Source of the DNA: Micromonospora sp. KC606
GTDB lineage: Bacteria; Actinomycetota; Actinomycetes; Mycobacteriales; Micromonosporaceae
Direction of reading: 5' to 3'
DNA: 64,000 bases
NCBI RefSeq assembly: GCF_004348675.1
Contig: NZ_SMKN01000009.1
Coordinates: forward strand, 19,208-83,207
The notes beneath the pieces are model-generated. The model made no database searches. It was not told where the DNA came from and saw only the letters and a program-made list of their open reading frames with translations. The translations under genes and the position numbers were made by a program. Of this stretch, positions 53,494-61,865 are shown one piece after another (position 1 is the stretch's first letter; every line of letters starts with the position of its first letter).

Positions 53494-53894
53494 GCACGCC
53501 TGCGGGCGCCGACCGCCCGGACCGGGCGCAGGCGTCCGTCGGTGAACTCCTCGCCGACGCCAGTCGCAACTTCACCCTCCTGCTGCGCCAGGAGGTAGAC
53601 CTGGCCAAGGCTGAACTGCGACAGGAAGCCCGCGCCATCGGCACAGGCGCGGCCATGGTCGCCGCCGCCGCGATCGCCGCCCTGCTCACCCTGCTGTTCC
53701 TGTCCCACGCCCTGTGGTGGAGCTTGTCCAACATGATGGACCAGGGATGGGCAGCGCTGATCGTCGCCGTGATCTGGGCCCTGATCGGTGCCCTGCTCGC
53801 CTCGCGAGCCCGCCAGCAGCTACGCGCCATTCGGACGCTGCCGCACACCAAACAGACAGCGCGTGAGATACCGGACGCGGTCAGAGGCCGCTGA
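53490..53894 (+). CDS. Phage-holin-like / YqjE-like membrane protein
   Basis: 134 aa. SVGELLADASRNFTLLLRQEVDLAKAELRQEA followed by two membrane segments is the pattern of the YqjE/actinobacterial phage holin family (DUF1469). The GTG at 53490 overlaps the preceding stop (GTGA). Probably an envelope protein rather than a true holin. Confidence 0.9.
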   Translation: MSTPAGADRPDRAQASVGELLADASRNFTLLLRQEVDLAKAELRQEARAIGTGAAMVAAAAIAALLTLLFLSHALWWSLSNMMDQGWAALIVAVIWALIGALLASRARQQLRAIRTLPHTKQTAREIPDAVRGR

Positions 53895-53912
53895 ACCCCG
53901 AGGGGAGTCGTC

Positions 53913-54644
53913 ATGTCCACCGACCCGGACCGAATCCGGCACGACATCGAGACAACCAGGGCCGCGTTGAGCAACGACGTCGACGCGCTGGCATACAAGG
54001 CCGATCCCCGCCGCATCGCCGCCGTTCCGGTGACCCGCGTCCGCTCCCGGTTCAGCCGGCTCGTCGACGACGTCATGGGAACCGCGCGACACGCGGGTCG
54101 GAGCACTCGGCAGCAGGGCGCCGACATGGGGCACAGGGTGTCGGGCGCCGCCCATCGCGGGGCCGACGTGGCAGCGGGCGCCGCCCATCGCGGGGCCGAC
54201 ATGGCGGCGGGCGCCGCCCATCGCGGGGCCGACATGGCAGCGGGCGCCGCGCACCAGACGTCCGCAGCGGTCTCCTCCGCCGGGCACCAGGCCCAGGCGC
54301 TCGGCCATGCCTCACGCGAACGCGCGGAGGGCAACCCGCTCGCCGCCGGCCTCGTCGCCTTCGGCGTCGGCTTGCTCACCGCGTCCCTCCTGCCACCGAG
54401 CAGGAAGGAACACGATCTCGCCGAGCGTGCCAAGCACACGGCCATGCAACATTCCGGCGAACTCAAGCAGCGCGCCAGCGGGGTGATGCACCAGATGCAG
54501 GAGAACCTGCGGGAACCCGCCCAGCACGCCGCAGAGACGGTCAGGACCACGGCAGCAAGCGGCGCCCACGCGGTCGCCGACACCGGCCGGGCGGAGGCGC
54601 AGCACGTCCGCGACGACGTCCGCGAGGCACCACGGAGACTGTAG
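53913..54644 (+). CDS. DUF3618 protein with internal repeats
   Basis: 243 aa. The N-terminal DUF3618 motif (DPDRIRHDIETTRAALSNDVDALAYKADP) is followed by an 11-residue repeat (GAAHRGADMAA, about three copies), a hydrophobic segment (GLVAFGVGLLTASLLPPSR) and a long Ala/His/Gln-rich amphipathic tail. Members sit beside YqjE-like genes in many actinobacteria and are thought to be membrane-associated; the function is unknown. GAGGGGAG precedes the ATG at 53913. Confidence 0.88.
   Translation: MSTDPDRIRHDIETTRAALSNDVDALAYKADPRRIAAVPVTRVRSRFSRLVDDVMGTARHAGRSTRQQGADMGHRVSGAAHRGADVAAGAAHRGADMAAGAAHRGADMAAGAAHQTSAAVSSAGHQAQALGHASRERAEGNPLAAGLVAFGVGLLTASLLPPSRKEHDLAERAKHTAMQHSGELKQRASGVMHQMQENLREPAQHAAETVRTTAASGAHAVADTGRAEAQHVRDDVREAPRRL
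54143..54254 (+). repeat. 33-bp in-frame tandem repeat
   Basis: Units start at 54143, 54176 and 54209 (each beginning GGGCGCCGCCCATCGCGGGG), with a partial fourth at 54242. They encode the GAAHRGAD repeats and are nearly identical at DNA level, so copy number may vary between strains. Confidence 0.85.
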
Positions 54645-54693
54645 CCACGCGGCGCGGCTGTCGTACTACGCCGCTGTTATGGAGCGACAACCG

Positions 54694-54897
54694 TCACGCC
54701 GGCACCACCCGCGCGTCCGGGCCGTCGTCCCACACCAGCGCCTGCGCGACGACCACCCGCCGGCCGTCGAAGGTCATCGCCGGTGAGCCGTGCAGCCGGT
54801 ACCCCTCGGTCAGCGCCCCGCTCACCCGGCGGCAGAACTCGGCGTCGTCGGGCCCGGTCAGCAGGCGATACCGGAGCCGACCGTCACGATCATCCAT
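54694..54897 (-). CDS. DUF1737 small protein
   Basis: 67 aa: LRYRLLTGPDDAEFCRRVSGALTEGYRLHGSPAMTFDGRRVVVAQALVW matches DUF1737, a short cytoplasmic domain of unknown function. ATG at 54897. Confidence 0.8.
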   Translation of the reverse strand: MDDRDGRLRYRLLTGPDDAEFCRRVSGALTEGYRLHGSPAMTFDGRRVVVAQALVWDDGPDARVVPA

Positions 54898-55181
54898 CCG
54901 GCGACCGTAGCAGCCGGGGCGGCGGCGGGCCGCCGCCCGTTCCGGGTGGCCGTCGAGGGCGGAACCGTCGGCCAGGGACACGAACGCCTCGACTGCCGGC
55001 ATCACCGCTGGCGACTTCGACCGCGAGTTGTACCGGCAGCGCAGCGTCGTCGACGGGCGATGAACGAACTCCAGCAGGTCCAGGCCGTGACCACCCACCG
55101 CCGGCACCTGACCGGCGGGAAAACTGGGCCGACGGCCCGCCGGAGACCGGCGGGCCGTCGGGTGGCCACTCCCCCTGTGCG

Positions 55182-56642
55182 TCACACGCGTCGACGCCGG
55201 GGCAGCGCCGCCAGGCTGAGTGTCAGTCCGACCAGTGCCACCACGGTGACGAGGTTGACGCCGGGGCGGAACTGGCTGAAGTCGGCCACCTGGCCGGTCG
55301 CCTCGTCGCCGGACACCAGGGCGGTGACGACGGCGAGCACAAGGGCCGCACCCACCTGGCCGGAGGTCTGCACCAGGCCGGAGGCCAGCCCTTGTTCGGA
55401 GTCGTCGATGCCGTCCGTGGCCTGGGCGGTGATCGAGCTGAACCCGAAGGCGAAGCCGCCGCCGAGCAGAAGCATGGTCGGCAGAATGGTCAGCAGGTAG
55501 TGCGGCGCATCCCCGGCGGTCAGCAGGAACCACAGGTAGCCAAGGGCCAGAGAGACCATGGCGGCCAAAATCACCCGGGCGGTGCCGTAACGGTCGATCA
55601 GTCGGGCGACGAACGGTGCCCCGAAGGCGACCAGCAGCCCTGCGGGCAGCAGGGCCAGCGCCATCTGCAGCGGCGACCAGCGCAGCACGTTCTGCAGGTA
55701 GAGCGTCATGATGAACTGGAAACTGAGGTAGCTGCCGAAGAGCGCGACCATGCTGACGTTGGCCCGTACGACGGCGGGAGAGCGCAGGATGCCGAGCCGG
55801 ATCAGCGGGTGTCGCACCCGGCGCTCCGTGGCCACGAAGCCCACCAGCAGGAGGACCGCGGCGACGGCGGCGGCGAGCGTCACCGGGTCGAACAGGCCCC
55901 GTTCCGGGGCGGCGACCACGCTGTAAACGGCGGCGAGCATTCCGCCGGTGAGGGTGAGCGCGCCGATCAGGTCGTGCCCGCCGTCGGCGGCGGGCCGGTC
56001 CCGTGGGATCAGGGCGAGGCCGGCGATCAGAGCCGCCACCGCCAGCGGGACGGGAATGAGGAATGTCCATCGCCAGCCCAGGCCGGTGAGGAGCCCGCCC
56101 ATGATGAGCCCGCTGGAGTAACCGCTCGCGCCGAACACCGTGAAGATGGACAGCGCCCTGTTACGGGCCGGCCCGGCCGGGAACGTGGTGGTCAGGATGG
56201 ACAGGGCGGTGGGAGCCGTGAAGGCGGCCGCGAGGCCCTTGACGAAGCGGGTGGCGACGAGCAGCGTGCCGTCGTCCACCAGGCCGCCGAGCAGGGACGC
56301 GGCGGCGAAGACGCCCAGCGCCACCAGGAAGGTCACCCGGCGGCCGAGCAGGTCCGCGGTACGGCCGCCGAGCAGCAGCAGCCCACCGTAGCCGAGGACG
56401 TAGCCGTTGATGATCCACTGAAGTGAGGCGGTGGACAGGTTGAGGTCGGCTCCGATGGAGGGTAGGGCCACGCCGACCATCGAGACGTCGAGCGCGTCGA
56501 GAAACAGCACGGCGCACAGCACAGCGAGGAGTCCCCAGAGCCGTGGTGTCCAGTGCGTCGCGGGGCGGGTCTGCCTGCCGGCCGGCGTGGAACCGGCCGG
56601 TGTCGTAAGGACCGGCGTCGCGCCGGTGGCGTTGTCGATCAC
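55182..56642 (-). CDS. DHA2-family MFS multidrug exporter
   Basis: 486 aa with about 14 membrane segments. Signature motifs LDALDVSMVGVALPSIGADL (motif D1), GGRTADLLGRRVTF (motif A) and GLIMGGLLTGLGWRW (motif C) mark the EmrB/QacA drug-proton antiporter group. GTG at 56642. Divergent from a MarR regulator over a palindrome-rich region, the usual arrangement for drug-inducible efflux. Confidence 0.95.
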   Translation of the reverse strand: MIDNATGATPVLTTPAGSTPAGRQTRPATHWTPRLWGLLAVLCAVLFLDALDVSMVGVALPSIGADLNLSTASLQWIINGYVLGYGGLLLLGGRTADLLGRRVTFLVALGVFAAASLLGGLVDDGTLLVATRFVKGLAAAFTAPTALSILTTTFPAGPARNRALSIFTVFGASGYSSGLIMGGLLTGLGWRWTFLIPVPLAVAALIAGLALIPRDRPAADGGHDLIGALTLTGGMLAAVYSVVAAPERGLFDPVTLAAAVAAVLLLVGFVATERRVRHPLIRLGILRSPAVVRANVSMVALFGSYLSFQFIMTLYLQNVLRWSPLQMALALLPAGLLVAFGAPFVARLIDRYGTARVILAAMVSLALGYLWFLLTAGDAPHYLLTILPTMLLLGGGFAFGFSSITAQATDGIDDSEQGLASGLVQTSGQVGAALVLAVVTALVSGDEATGQVADFSQFRPGVNLVTVVALVGLTLSLAALPRRRRV

Positions 56643-56652
56643 GGGACGAACG

Positions 56653-56702
56653 TTATATGCGGACGCAACTAGTGTCCACGCATCTTATGCGCTCGCATAT
56701 AA
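56653..56702. promoter_or_regulatory. Nested palindromes: MarR operator candidate
   Basis: TTATATGCG (56653-56661) and CGCATATAA (56694-56702) are perfect 9-bp inverted copies. Inside the right part, TATGCG-CT-CGCATA (56686-56699) is a compact palindrome. Both lie in the 101-bp region between exporter and marR genes. Confidence 0.65.
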
Positions 56703-56743
56703 TCGGATGCACAGAACCCACGACCGGGAGTACGATCCGCGCG

Positions 56744-57133
56744 ATGACGTCCGAGGTTGCCCTGATCGAGCGCTGGCGCTCGCTGCTGGCCAGCTACAAC
56801 CGTGTCTCGGGCCAGCTCGACCGCGCCCTTCAGGACCGGCACGCCCTCACCCTGACAGAGTTCGAGACGCTCGACCGGCTCACCATCGGGGATGGTGAGA
56901 AGCGTCGCATGCAGGATCTGGCGGGCGACATGCACCTCAGCCAGAGCGCACTGTCCCGCACGGTTGACCGGCTGGAGAAGCGGGGTCTGGTCCGGCGCGC
57001 GATGTGCGAGGCAGACCGTCGCGGCGTGTTCGTCGCCGCGACCGAGGAGGGCGTTCGGCGCCACGTCGAGGCCCGGCGCAGCTACCTGGCCGTTCTGACT
57101 GAACACCTTCCGCCGAACGCCACCTGCGGCTGA
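56744..57133 (+). CDS. MarR family regulator
   Basis: 129 aa. Winged helix: LTLTEFETLDRL, MQDLAGDMHLSQSALSRTVDRLEKRGLVRRAMCEADRRGVFVAATEEG. The C-terminal dimerisation helix is short and ends in an unusual PPNATCG, about 15 residues shorter than typical members, so the end may be altered. The ATG at 56744 is preferred; the frame is open upstream through the operator. Likely represses itself and the divergent DHA2 exporter. Confidence 0.9.
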   Translation: MTSEVALIERWRSLLASYNRVSGQLDRALQDRHALTLTEFETLDRLTIGDGEKRRMQDLAGDMHLSQSALSRTVDRLEKRGLVRRAMCEADRRGVFVAATEEGVRRHVEARRSYLAVLTEHLPPNATCG

Positions 57134-57299
57134 TCCGGCGTGCCTGGCGGCTCGGGCCACGCTGTCGCCAGCCCGGCTGCAGGCTCAATGATCCGTGGTG
57201 GCGCGCCAGGAACATCTGTCCTTGTCGGACCGTTTCCTGACGGTTTACATAGGCTGGCTACTGTCCCGCCCGACACGTATCGAGGGCGAGGAGAACCCG

Positions 57300-58553
57300 T
57301 TGATCATCAAACGCGTCGTGACCCTGGGACTGGCCTGCCTCACCACCGCCGCAGCCGTGGTCGCGGCACCCTACGGCACGGCGTACGCCGCAGTCGACGA
57401 TCCCGCCGGCTCGGCCGCCCAGTACCACGTCGGCTTCCCGCTGTTCCGCAGCGCGAACATGTCCAGCCCGGATCGGCTGGCCAGCGGCGTCGCGTTTCAC
57501 TCCTTCCGCATCCCGGCGGTGGTGACGACCAGCACCGGACGACTGCTGGCCTTCGCCGAAGGACGCCGACACAACAACGCCGACTACGGCGACATCAACC
57601 TCGTGTACAAGCGCACCAGGACCGCCACGAGCCACGGCGCGGCACCCGGTGACTGGGAGCCGCTCAAGGAGGTGGTCGGAGTCGGTACGGGCACCTGGGG
57701 CAATCCCACCCCCGTGGTCGACGGCGACACCATCTATCTCTTCATGTCCTGGAACGCCGGCGATCGCAGCTCGCCCGGCAACGACCCGCTGCCAGACGGC
57801 TCGCGCACCAAGCCGATCGACTCCACCGAGGCCGGCCGACGGCACCTCTACCTCACCAGGAGCACCGACGACGGCGCCAGCTGGACGACTCCGGTGAGGA
57901 TGACCACGGACCTGACCCCGAACGGCTGGGCCTGGGACGCGGTGGGCCCGGGCAACGGGATCAGGCTCCGCTCCGGCGAACTGGTCGTGCCCGCGCGGGG
58001 CCGCAACATCATCGGCACCCTCGGACCGGACGGTCAGCGGCATTGGCGCTACCAGCGGCTGAGCGAGACGAACAACGAGGGCACGATCGCGCAGACCCCC
58101 GACGGCAACCTCTACCGCAATGACCGGCCCAACTCCGGCACCTACCGGCGGGTCGCCCGGGGCACGCTGACCAGCTTCGGCTCGTTCGCCGACGACACTG
58201 GGCTACCCGACCCGGAGTGCCAGGGCTCGGTCCTGGCGTACAACATCGACGCGCCGGCCCGGACCATCTTTCTCAACTCAGCGTCCACCGAGAGCCGCCG
58301 CGCCATGCGCGTCCGGATCAGCTACGACGCCGACGCCCGCAGGTACACCTCCGGTCGGGACCTCAGGGAGGCTCCGATCTCCGGCGTCGGGTACGAGGGC
58401 GGATACTCCAGCATGACGAAGACCGCCGACTACAGGATCGGGGCCCTCGTGGAGACCGACTTCTACGAGCACGGCAGCGACCCCCGCTCACACCGGGCGA
58501 TCGTCTGGCGGCGGTTCAACCTGTCCTGGATCGTCAACGGGCCCAACAACTAG
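57300..58553 (+). CDS. Secreted sialidase (GH33)
   Basis: 417 aa. Signal peptide (VVTLGLACLTTAAAVVAAP, cleavage near AYA), then a six-bladed sialidase domain with the FRIP motif (FHSFRIPAVV, first Arg of the triad) and Asp-box TRSTDDGASWTTPV, and VETDFYEHGS towards the end. Activity: release of terminal sialic acids from glycans. The TTG at 57300 is chosen because GAGGAG lies 7 nt upstream; no ATG or GTG fits. No sialic-acid catabolic genes are nearby. Confidence 0.92.
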   Translation: MIIKRVVTLGLACLTTAAAVVAAPYGTAYAAVDDPAGSAAQYHVGFPLFRSANMSSPDRLASGVAFHSFRIPAVVTTSTGRLLAFAEGRRHNNADYGDINLVYKRTRTATSHGAAPGDWEPLKEVVGVGTGTWGNPTPVVDGDTIYLFMSWNAGDRSSPGNDPLPDGSRTKPIDSTEAGRRHLYLTRSTDDGASWTTPVRMTTDLTPNGWAWDAVGPGNGIRLRSGELVVPARGRNIIGTLGPDGQRHWRYQRLSETNNEGTIAQTPDGNLYRNDRPNSGTYRRVARGTLTSFGSFADDTGLPDPECQGSVLAYNIDAPARTIFLNSASTESRRAMRVRISYDADARRYTSGRDLREAPISGVGYEGGYSSMTKTADYRIGALVETDFYEHGSDPRSHRAIVWRRFNLSWIVNGPNN

Positions 58554-58745
58554 CTGGTTCTACCGCGCTGAGCCCAAAATGAGCGGGGGCACCGGGACTG
58601 ACCGATGAGCAGACCCGCGACTGGATATGCGTCATCGCCCGGTCGCGGCCGGCAAGGAGTTGTCCGTCGTCGACCATGCCGACGCCACGGTCGATCCGCA
58701 ACACGCGGCGGGCACGCGGGTGACGAACGCGCCAACCCTGCAATC

Positions 58746-58794
58746 GCGGTCCCGCTGGGTCGGCGGCCCCTAGCCGCCGGCCCAGCGGGACCGC
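58746..58794. terminator. 22-bp hairpin between convergent genes
   Basis: Arms 58746-58767 and 58773-58794 pair over 22 bp with one T-G pair; the loop is CCCTA. Located between the sialidase and the leftward gene at 58874, consistent with a bidirectional terminator. The remaining bases of the 320-bp gap show no gene. Confidence 0.75.
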
Positions 58795-58873
58795 CGGGCC
58801 TTCCGAGGCGCGGGCGACCGGTGCGGTGGACGCGCCCGGCACCTGAACTCGGCTTCGGGCCTGCTCGGACGGT

Positions 58874-59314
58874 TCAGCGACCTGTCGACCGCACCGCTTC
58901 TTCGTACTGGATGCGATCGAAGGTGAAGCTGCGCAGCTCGCGGTAGTCCCACTCGCGATGCCCGTTACGGAAGCCAGACCAAGTGACGGTGTCCTCAGCG
59001 ACCGTGACGATCGCGGTGAACGGCCAGCAGCCCCACTCGCCGCAGCCGCACCCGAGCAAGACGGTGTCGCCATCGTCGAACCAGCTGAGGACGGGGTCAC
59101 CGAGGTAGTGCCGGCTCGGCCAGCCCACCTCATCCCCGAGCAGGCCCGCGTAGCTCCCCGCGAGGTCTGGCTTTCCCTCACGACGAGCGAAGGGCAGCTC
59201 AGCCTCACGCACCAGATCGGGCAGGGGCACGCCACTGAGGTGCGGGACGAGCGCCGGGAATACCCCGCCGTCACCGAACTCCTGGGCAACGGTGCGGAAC
59301 TCGATACGTTCCAT
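58874..59314 (-). CDS. Conserved hypothetical protein
   Basis: 146 aa, soluble, Trp- and acidic-rich, with a Cys/Gly motif GCGCGEWGCWPF in the middle (four Cys) that could bind a metal, followed by WSGFRNGHREWDYRELRSFTFDR. Clean ATG at 59314. I do not recognise a family with a known function. Confidence 0.8.
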   Translation of the reverse strand: MERIEFRTVAQEFGDGGVFPALVPHLSGVPLPDLVREAELPFARREGKPDLAGSYAGLLGDEVGWPSRHYLGDPVLSWFDDGDTVLLGCGCGEWGCWPFTAIVTVAEDTVTWSGFRNGHREWDYRELRSFTFDRIQYEEAVRSTGR

Positions 59315-59540
59315 GGTCCCAAGCTACAAAAGGCCGCGCCGGTCACTCCGACGCCAGTGGAATCCGTGACCCAAGCTACCCGGGTCGGTCTGACCCACCG
59401 CGCGACGGCTGCCGCGCTGGTCTGGCCGTCGGCGACCGCCGTGCCGATCCGGCTGTCGCGGCCCGCCGGAGGGTACGGACCGCGACAGCATTCTGCGACT
59501 CGGGACGGCAGCGCGGACGCTCTGGTGCGGGTGTCGAGTA

Positions 59541-59596
59541 GCCAGCGCGTCCGCGGTACCGCTGGCCCGGATCAGCGGTACCGCGAACGCGCTGGC
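59541..59596 (-). terminator. 24-bp hairpin after the GH43 gene
   Basis: Arms 59541-59564 and 59573-59596 pair over 24 positions with a single C-A mismatch; loop GCCCGGAT. It lies 66 bp beyond the stop of the leftward GH43 gene. The rest of the 59315-59661 gap shows no gene. Confidence 0.75.
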
Positions 59597-59661
59597 CTTA
59601 CCAAAGGTCAGGTCGGGTTCCGCAGGCGGCGGTCAGGTCACCGCGCCATGCGGACAGGACG

Positions 59662-61851
59662 TCAGGCAGCGCCGACGTTCAGGTAGTCGATGTTGGGCAG
59701 TCCGTCGGCTACGGTTGGACTCAGCTGGATGGTGTTGCTGCCGGCATTGAGCGAGGCGGTCAGATTCTTCGTGGACCATGTCGCCCACGCGCCGGTGCTC
59801 TCGAACGAGACCGTTGCCACGGTCGAGCCGTTGACGATCAGATTCGCCGTCCGCGCGCTACTGCCGCCGTTGGCGAACCGCACCCCTAGCGTCGCGGCAC
59901 CGGCCGCCGACGCGTTCACCGTGAACTGCGCGTACGCGCCGGTCGCGCCGGTGCCGTTGCAGAATCCGGTGCCGGAGAAGCCGGCATGATTGGAGTCGAT
60001 CGTGCCCTGGCACACAGCTGGCGCGGTCTCCGCCTCATACCGCTGCCCCGTCGGCGGGTTCGGGCTGTCGCCGGACGTCTTGACGAGTTCGAGGTCGTCG
60101 ACGACGAGGTATCCGTTGCCGGACGCCGCTCGGATGGTGACGGTGGCCGTACCGGCGGACAGCGGTATGTCCGCGAGCTCGCGCCGGGTCCAGCCACCTG
60201 ACGCCGGAACGTTGAGCGTGCGGGAGCTACCGCCGGCGTCGGTGACCGTCACCTGCGCGGCGCTGAGCGAACCACTGGTCTTGGCGAACAGGGACAGTCG
60301 GTAGGTGCCGGCCGGCACAGTGATTCGTTGCCGCACGCCACCCGCGTAGGACTGTCCGGCCCCGATCTGCAGCCCGAAGCGAGACCCGTTCGCGCCCCCG
60401 TTCACGTTGGTCACGATCGAGCTCGGCCCCGACTCCCGGAAGTTGGTCCATCCCTGCACCTGGGAGACGATGATGCGGTCGGCCTGGAAATTCGGGTTGA
60501 GGATGTAGTTGTTCTGCGGCCCGACACGCCATTCTCCGGTCGTGGCGTTGAACTGCCACTGGCTGACCGAGTGGAACTGAGGGCGGGTTCCGGTCTTGGT
60601 TATCGGCACCCACTGGTTGTATCCGATGCCGTTCCAGGCGAAGTCGGCCCACCGGTCGCCGGCGTAGATGACCGTGTTCTGCTTGGTGCCCTTGACCGTC
60701 ACGAAGAACCCGGTCTGGGTCACGTGGCTGTAGTCCATCTCGGTGCCGGGCAGGATGTACTCGCCCGTGTAGCTGCCCTGAACGTTGCTGGTGGTCGACT
60801 CCATGACGTAGTTGACCGAGGTGTTCCAGCCGTGCAGGTCCGACGCCGCGTGGTAGTACTTGCCGTCGAGCTTGAACATGGCGTTGCCCTCGCGCCCGGA
60901 GGAGTTACGGCCGATCTCCACTCCCGGCTCGATCCGCAGCGAATCGGACTCCCGGAACTTGCTGACAAAGGCACGAGAGCGTCCCTCGCGGTTGGAGAAG
61001 ATCAGGTAGTCCTTGCCGTTGTCATCGGTGAACACGGTCTGGTCCCCGGTGCCGGTCGTGGGCGAGTTGACGACCTGGGTCTGGAAGTAGGCGTAGTCGA
61101 AGGTGTCAGTGGGCGAGTCGCCCTGCAGGAACAGGACCCCGTGCCCGCCTCCGACATAGGCCTGGGTGGCGAGCACGTACTTGCCGGTGTTCTCGTTGTA
61201 CGAGACCCCGAGCCGCCCAACCCACCCTGTCTGAGCCATGGTCGCGCCGTTGTTGATCCGGGTCGAGCGGGTCGCGACCCGGTTCTCGAACTTCCAGTTC
61301 ACCAGGTCCTTCGACGAGTACACCGGGATCGACACGAACGAGACCTGGTTGTCGTACTTGCGTGTCGGGTCGGCCCGGTAGCTCTCGGCGCCCAGGTAGT
61401 GCACGCCGTACCAGTAGTAGGTGTCGCCGAACTTGAATACACCCCCACCCTGCGAGTAGATCGGGTTGCCGCTGGTGTCGTTCCAGAACCGGTTGTTCGT
61501 GATGGTCTGGAACGTCCCCTCGTCGGCAGCCACCAGGTCGCCAGCGGTGGTCATCAGCGCCGTCTTCGCGGCGGCGACTTCCGGCTCGGTCGCCGACGAG
61601 TCGGCGGCGACATCGGTCGCGGTGTCCAACGCCTTGGCGAAGGGTGCCCAGGAGTTGCCGGTGTATCTGCTCGCGGAGCGGGTCTTGTAGTCCGCGACCA
61701 GAGTCTCGAGACCCTCCACAGCCCCGGCCGAGACGGTCTCGCCGCTGGTCGGGCTCGCCGCGGCGAAGCCATTGGTCGCCGCCACCGACAGGAACAGCAT
61801 TGCCGAGACGGCTATCGCCCCTCGCTTCAGTGTCTTACCCGTGGTACGCAT
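59662..61851 (-). CDS. Secreted GH43-family glycosidase with FIVAR and CBM35
   Basis: 729 aa. Signal peptide (GAIAVSAMLFLSVAATNGFA), a FIVAR-like helical segment (about 45-110), a five-bladed GH43-type domain (about 115-440: GGGVFKFGDTYYWYGVHYLG, VYSSKDLVNWKFENRV, GDQTVFTDDNGKDYLIFSN, SSGREGNAMFKLDGKYYHAASDL), a carbohydrate-binding beta-sandwich (about 460-590) and a C-terminal CBM35 (RYEAETAPAVCQG to NIDYLNV). The catalytic domain looks closest to the exo-beta-1,3-galactanase subgroup, but that is by resemblance only. ATG at 61851, 14 nt after the pectate lyase stop, hence co-transcribed. Confidence 0.9.
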   Translation of the reverse strand: MRTTGKTLKRGAIAVSAMLFLSVAATNGFAAASPTSGETVSAGAVEGLETLVADYKTRSASRYTGNSWAPFAKALDTATDVAADSSATEPEVAAAKTALMTTAGDLVAADEGTFQTITNNRFWNDTSGNPIYSQGGGVFKFGDTYYWYGVHYLGAESYRADPTRKYDNQVSFVSIPVYSSKDLVNWKFENRVATRSTRINNGATMAQTGWVGRLGVSYNENTGKYVLATQAYVGGGHGVLFLQGDSPTDTFDYAYFQTQVVNSPTTGTGDQTVFTDDNGKDYLIFSNREGRSRAFVSKFRESDSLRIEPGVEIGRNSSGREGNAMFKLDGKYYHAASDLHGWNTSVNYVMESTTSNVQGSYTGEYILPGTEMDYSHVTQTGFFVTVKGTKQNTVIYAGDRWADFAWNGIGYNQWVPITKTGTRPQFHSVSQWQFNATTGEWRVGPQNNYILNPNFQADRIIVSQVQGWTNFRESGPSSIVTNVNGGANGSRFGLQIGAGQSYAGGVRQRITVPAGTYRLSLFAKTSGSLSAAQVTVTDAGGSSRTLNVPASGGWTRRELADIPLSAGTATVTIRAASGNGYLVVDDLELVKTSGDSPNPPTGQRYEAETAPAVCQGTIDSNHAGFSGTGFCNGTGATGAYAQFTVNASAAGAATLGVRFANGGSSARTANLIVNGSTVATVSFESTGAWATWSTKNLTASLNAGSNTIQLSPTVADGLPNIDYLNVGAA

Positions 61852-61865
61852 AATGGTGCCGCCTT

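Noticed and set aside
53490..53894. Prophage holin
   Set aside because: No phage genes around it; this YqjE-like family is a chromosomal envelope protein in actinobacteria.
54143..54254. CRISPR-like repeats
   Set aside because: Head-to-tail 33-bp units without spacers, in frame inside a protein gene.
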